Assembly: GCA_964503615.1 (NCBI GenBank)
Contig: CAZDBA010000180.1
Span: 1 to 9,456 of the forward strand
Source of the DNA: CAZDBA01 sp964503615
GTDB lineage: Bacteria; Planctomycetota; Planctomycetia; Pirellulales; Pirellulaceae
Reading direction: 5' to 3'
Length of the DNA stretch: 9,456 nucleotides
Shown: positions 7,209 to 9,456 of the stretch, piece by piece
How positions within the stretch are numbered: position 1 is the first letter of the stretch
Layout: the number at the start of each line of letters is the position of its first letter
Made by a program: the position numbers and the translations under genes
Notes under the pieces: generated by a model
Databases searched by the model: none
What the model saw: only the letters and a program-made list of their open reading frames with translations
Told to the model about the DNA's origin: nothing

Positions 7209-8411
7209 ACAAGTTGCGGTCGATGACAGGTTGGTGCAAAACTCAGGATTCTTAGCCAACCAGAAATCTGGAAAACGTATGCCCTTGTTGGCAAGCAATT
7301 TTCCCATCTGATGTGCATAGGTCGTTTTGTAAACTTGAATGCGCCCGATCAACAACGATCGTGCGTAAACGGTTCGCTCAAATTCCAGTTCGGCCAACAG
7401 GAGTTTGTCTGCTGTGCTTTCGCCATGGTTAACCGCTTCTTGAATCCAGTCAACTTGTTGCTGTTGCAAAGTTAGCCGCTGAGTGACCAGCTCGAGAGCT
7501 TGCGAAGCCTTTCGCATGTTTTCCCTTAGCCGAGAATATTCGTTTGCAGCTTTCTTTTCGCTTTGCACTCCGATATCCTGCAAGGTGACAGGAACGTCGG
7601 GATGCTCGCAATAGAGGTTGGTTGATTCAAGTGAAAAATTGGCTCCTTGTGTGGCCGCTACGTATTGATACCGCTGAAGTAAGACTTCGGGATTGCAGCG
7701 AAGCATTTGGTTGATGTCACAAGCGGTGCATTGGAGTGAAAAACTGGCGTCCGGTTGATCGGTGGGTTCGAATCGCCCGCCAGGCAAGCCGGCTGCGATA
7801 ACAAAATCGTCGTTGGCAGACAGAACGGTTGGGTACTCGTTGGTCATTTCGAGTTGGAGTGTCGATTCTTTGGCGAGGTTTGCTCGAATCTGTGCCGCGT
7901 TGATTTCGATCGTCGTAGCCCGATCGGAGTTGAGTTTTTCGTATTCCAATTCGACCAACTGATCCAACAACGTGTGCTGTCGGTCAAGCGATCGCTTTCC
8001 TGCTTGAGCCAGTGCCAAACGCCAATAAGTGACTTGGGCTTCAAACACCGCTTGGTTTAAATCCCGATAAAACTGCAATTGTTCTTTGCGAGTTAAAGCG
8101 GGCGGCATTAGAACGATCGGCGAACTCAAATTAGCGCCAGAAAACTTGGCGGTGTGCAATCCTGTTGGATGCCGAAAGTTTGCGATGGTTTTGAAAGTTG
8201 CTTCGTGCAGAGAGATCAGCGATGTGCCGGTGCAGGATGCATCGTTTTCACAGGATTGAGTTTCGGGGGAATGGAGTGGAACGCTGACCATACTAATCGT
8301 GTCGAAGTCTGAACGAACTTTTTGGTTGCTGCTCGAGTTTTTTTTGGAAAGCTGACAACCCGCAAAAGTTATCGCGAGTAAGATCAGTAGTAATTGGCCC
8401 TTGAGGTTCAT
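7035..8411 (-). CDS. TolC-like outer-membrane factor lipoprotein, cysteine-rich
   Basis: A 458-residue predicted lipoprotein. The signal peptide (MNLKGQ then LLLILLAITFAGC) ends in lipobox F-A-G-C with the acylated Cys at 19. The rest has the internally duplicated plan of TolC-family outer-membrane factors: ISLHEATFKTIANF (66-79), a short beta-prone part, then a long helical pair (about 107-190, including AVFEAQVTYWRLALAQ). A second copy starts near MLRCNPEVLLQRYQYVAATQG (236-256) and continues into another long helical pair (about 283-371). Such proteins form trimeric channels that receive cargo from HlyD-type adaptors, which suits the facing exporter operon. Beyond Cys19 there are nine cysteines (54, 60, 228, 231, 239, 268, 392, 401, 406), including C-T-A-C at 228-231. 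This is odd for the family and suggests disulfides. The 57-residue tail is antisense to the ABC2 gene. The ATG at 8411 overlaps the upstream stop as ATGA. The family call is by pattern and is divergent; it could be a coiled-coil lipoprotein without a pore. Confidence 0.7.
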   Translation of the reverse strand: MNLKGQLLLILLAITFAGCQLSKKNSSSNQKVRSDFDTISMVSVPLHSPETQSCENDASCTGTSLISLHEATFKTIANFRHPTGLHTAKFSGANLSSPIVLMPPALTRKEQLQFYRDLNQAVFEAQVTYWRLALAQAGKRSLDRQHTLLDQLVELEYEKLNSDRATTIEINAAQIRANLAKESTLQLEMTNEYPTVLSANDDFVIAAGLPGGRFEPTDQPDASFSLQCTACDINQMLRCNPEVLLQRYQYVAATQGANFSLESTNLYCEHPDVPVTLQDIGVQSEKKAANEYSRLRENMRKASQALELVTQRLTLQQQQVDWIQEAVNHGESTADKLLLAELEFERTVYARSLLIGRIQVYKTTYAHQMGKLLANKGIRFPDFWLAKNPEFCTNLSSTATCSGLGCPQTVQSVIGHPVESIGIVEDIPSMGNNDQSAPQLMIDSIENTDLLPTIQPIE

Positions 8412-9229
8412 CGGAGCTTCCTCGGTGAATCGTTTGCGATTCGAGTAGGGTCGCGCAAGGGCCGGAGGGTTGTCGGCTCTGGTTCATAAGTCCAATCGTG
8501 GGGCCGAGTCCACAGTCCGCTAAAGTCATATTCATCGTCGTGGTAAGCGTCTTCGGGAACCAGCTGTCCCGCATTCTTTAAACATCGAATCAATCCGCAA
8601 TCAGTCAAGGCATGGATCACCAACTGGGAACAAAACCATGTTTCCGTATCGCTTCCGTTAGTTTTGATCGGGCGATCGGGGTGGCCGAGCTTGCTGATAT
8701 CTCGAAACGATGAAAACGACTTGCCAACTTGCGACTCTGCAAAACAAGTCAGGCGTTGAGATTCTTCAGGTGTCAGAGCTCGCTTTATCTGTCGGATGTC
8801 AACAACCGATCCGTTGTAGATTTCCTTATGTCGCTTTAGTCGACCGCGGACAGGGCGAATCGTGGCCTTTTTGTCTGTGCCGGCTCCCACTTCGAAAATG
8901 CCAAGTTGGCCTGCTGAGTTTTTGACCACAATCATCATGTGATGGGGCAGCCCGATATGCCCGATGACTCGGTAAAGGAAAGTTTGCGTGCGGGCGATCG
9001 TCGAAGTGAAAAGAATATCTCCTTCGCGCGGTACGTACGGGATTGGTTCCTTGTCACCATCGGTCCAGAGCCAACCGATTTGCGTGTACTCAGGTAGGAA
9101 AGTAGCTCCCTCGTACGGATCTTTCTTTGCAGCAGCCTTGAATTGTGCGCATCCTGCAATCAGCAACGAACCCAAAAGGATAGATGCGAGAAATATTTGG
9201 CGAATTTCAATTGCTTGCAGTCTTTTCAT
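8408..9229 (-). CDS. lipoprotein with YiiX-like permuted NlpC/P60 papain fold
   Basis: A 273-residue predicted lipoprotein. The chosen ATG (9229) gives a compact signal peptide with a basic start (MKRLQ), a hydrophobic core (IFLASILLGSLLIAG) and lipobox I-A-G-C with Cys27. An upstream in-frame ATG at 9289 would add 20 residues before this signal and is less likely. The domain follows the order of permuted NlpC/P60 (YiiX/LRAT-like) enzymes: REGDILF (68-74), His in LPHHMMIVV (H96 or H97), IFEVGAG with E113, VGKSF (168-172), and the nucleophile C200 in TWFCSQLV. This family covers cysteine amidases, peptidases and acyltransferases; the substrate is not predictable here. It should sit in the periplasm on a membrane. 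It is first in the two-gene operon and overlaps the TolC-like gene by 4 bp (ATGA), so the two are probably made together. The C-terminal 45 residues are rich in Pro, Arg and Asp and look unstructured. Confidence 0.78.
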   Translation of the reverse strand: MKRLQAIEIRQIFLASILLGSLLIAGCAQFKAAAKKDPYEGATFLPEYTQIGWLWTDGDKEPIPYVPREGDILFTSTIARTQTFLYRVIGHIGLPHHMMIVVKNSAGQLGIFEVGAGTDKKATIRPVRGRLKRHKEIYNGSVVDIRQIKRALTPEESQRLTCFAESQVGKSFSSFRDISKLGHPDRPIKTNGSDTETWFCSQLVIHALTDCGLIRCLKNAGQLVPEDAYHDDEYDFSGLWTRPHDWTYEPEPTTLRPLRDPTRIANDSPRKLR

Positions 9230-9367
9230 CAGTTTCCAACCTGCTGTCATTCGTAGTTTCGGCATCGGTGGAACTTGGAAATAAACCAATCAGGATCGGA
9301 AATACCCGATAAATTGATTCGAGCTGCAAAAGCAGTACAACCCAGTGCGTTTACTCAATCGATAGAG

Positions 9368-9383
9368 TTTGCCAAACGGCAAA
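9368..9383. repeat. perfect 6-bp inverted repeat upstream of the YiiX-like/TolC-like operon
   Basis: TTTGCC at 9368-9373 and GGCAAA at 9378-9383 are exact reverse complements separated by AAAC. It lies about 140 bp upstream of the start at 9229 on the - strand, so it could be an operator for that operon. There is no T-run on either side, so it is not a good intrinsic terminator. No clear promoter hexamers were found nearby. Confidence 0.4.
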
Positions 9384-9413
9384 TGTTCAAGCGTTAGAAA
9401 TGGCAACCTGTGG

Positions 9414-9456
9414 CGTAGCAAACGTAGTAAGGAACTCAAGCTACTTCCTCACTAAC
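9414..9456. repeat. imperfect hairpin element with tandem 9-mers at the window edge
   Basis: Two adjacent 9-mers, CGTAGCAAA (9414-9422) and CGTAGTAAG (9423-9431), agree at seven of nine bases. The segment 9425-9434 pairs with 9445-9454 at nine of ten positions, with a 10-nt loop (CTCAAGCTAC). Within it GCTAC (9440-9444) can instead pair with GTAGC (9415-9419), so two alternative folds exist. An ATG frame from 9400 stays open to the window end (19 codons) across the element. This could be a dispersed intergenic repeat or the start of a short gene; the window ends before this can be settled. Confidence 0.45.

Noticed and set aside
1..9456. tRNA, rRNA, CRISPR arrays, insertion sequences or transposase fragments
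   Set aside because: No direct-repeat arrays, cloverleaf-like segments or transposase motifs were seen in either strand by eye.

Overview
The window looks like a piece of a Gram-negative bacterial chromosome, most likely a planctomycete of the Pirellulaceae type. That placement is an inference from style, not a database match: base composition near half GC, several genes without a Shine-Dalgarno sequence, one gene whose only usable start is TTG, a small two-helix membrane protein of a kind common in that group, and a strong excess of the hexamer CGATCG (about 23 copies counted by eye). Lipoproteins and an outer-membrane-factor-like protein indicate a two-membrane envelope.

Layout. A small membrane protein (46-252, +) converges on a two-domain GNAT acetyltransferase-like gene (347-1261, -). 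A 146-bp gap then separates the GNAT gene from a divergent, tightly packed three-gene operon on the + strand: an HlyD-type membrane fusion protein (1423-2874), an ABC transporter with an N-terminal C39 peptidase (2879-5071), and a second ABC transporter whose N-terminal domain has no peptidase residues (5064-7208). A two-gene operon on the - strand points towards them: a lipoprotein with a permuted NlpC/P60 (YiiX-like) fold (8408-9229) and a cysteine-rich, TolC-like lipoprotein (7035-8411), joined by an ATGA overlap. The two operons do not merely converge. The last 57 codons of the TolC-like gene are antisense to the last 57 codons of the second ABC gene. The right end (9230-9456) is intergenic, with a perfect inverted repeat and, at the edge, an imperfect hairpin element.

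How the genes fit together. The three + strand genes have the composition, order and sequence hallmarks of the NHLM bacteriocin export set (HlyD, peptidase-ABC1 and ABC2, the families known as TIGR03794, TIGR03796 and TIGR03797). In that system the C39 domain removes a leader ending in a double-glycine-type site while the peptide is exported. The facing operon supplies a plausible outer-membrane partner and a periplasmic hydrolase, so the window may hold a complete envelope-spanning peptide export machine with an accessory enzyme. No precursor peptide is visible here, so the cargo is unknown. The adjacent GNAT gene is a possible but unproven modification enzyme.
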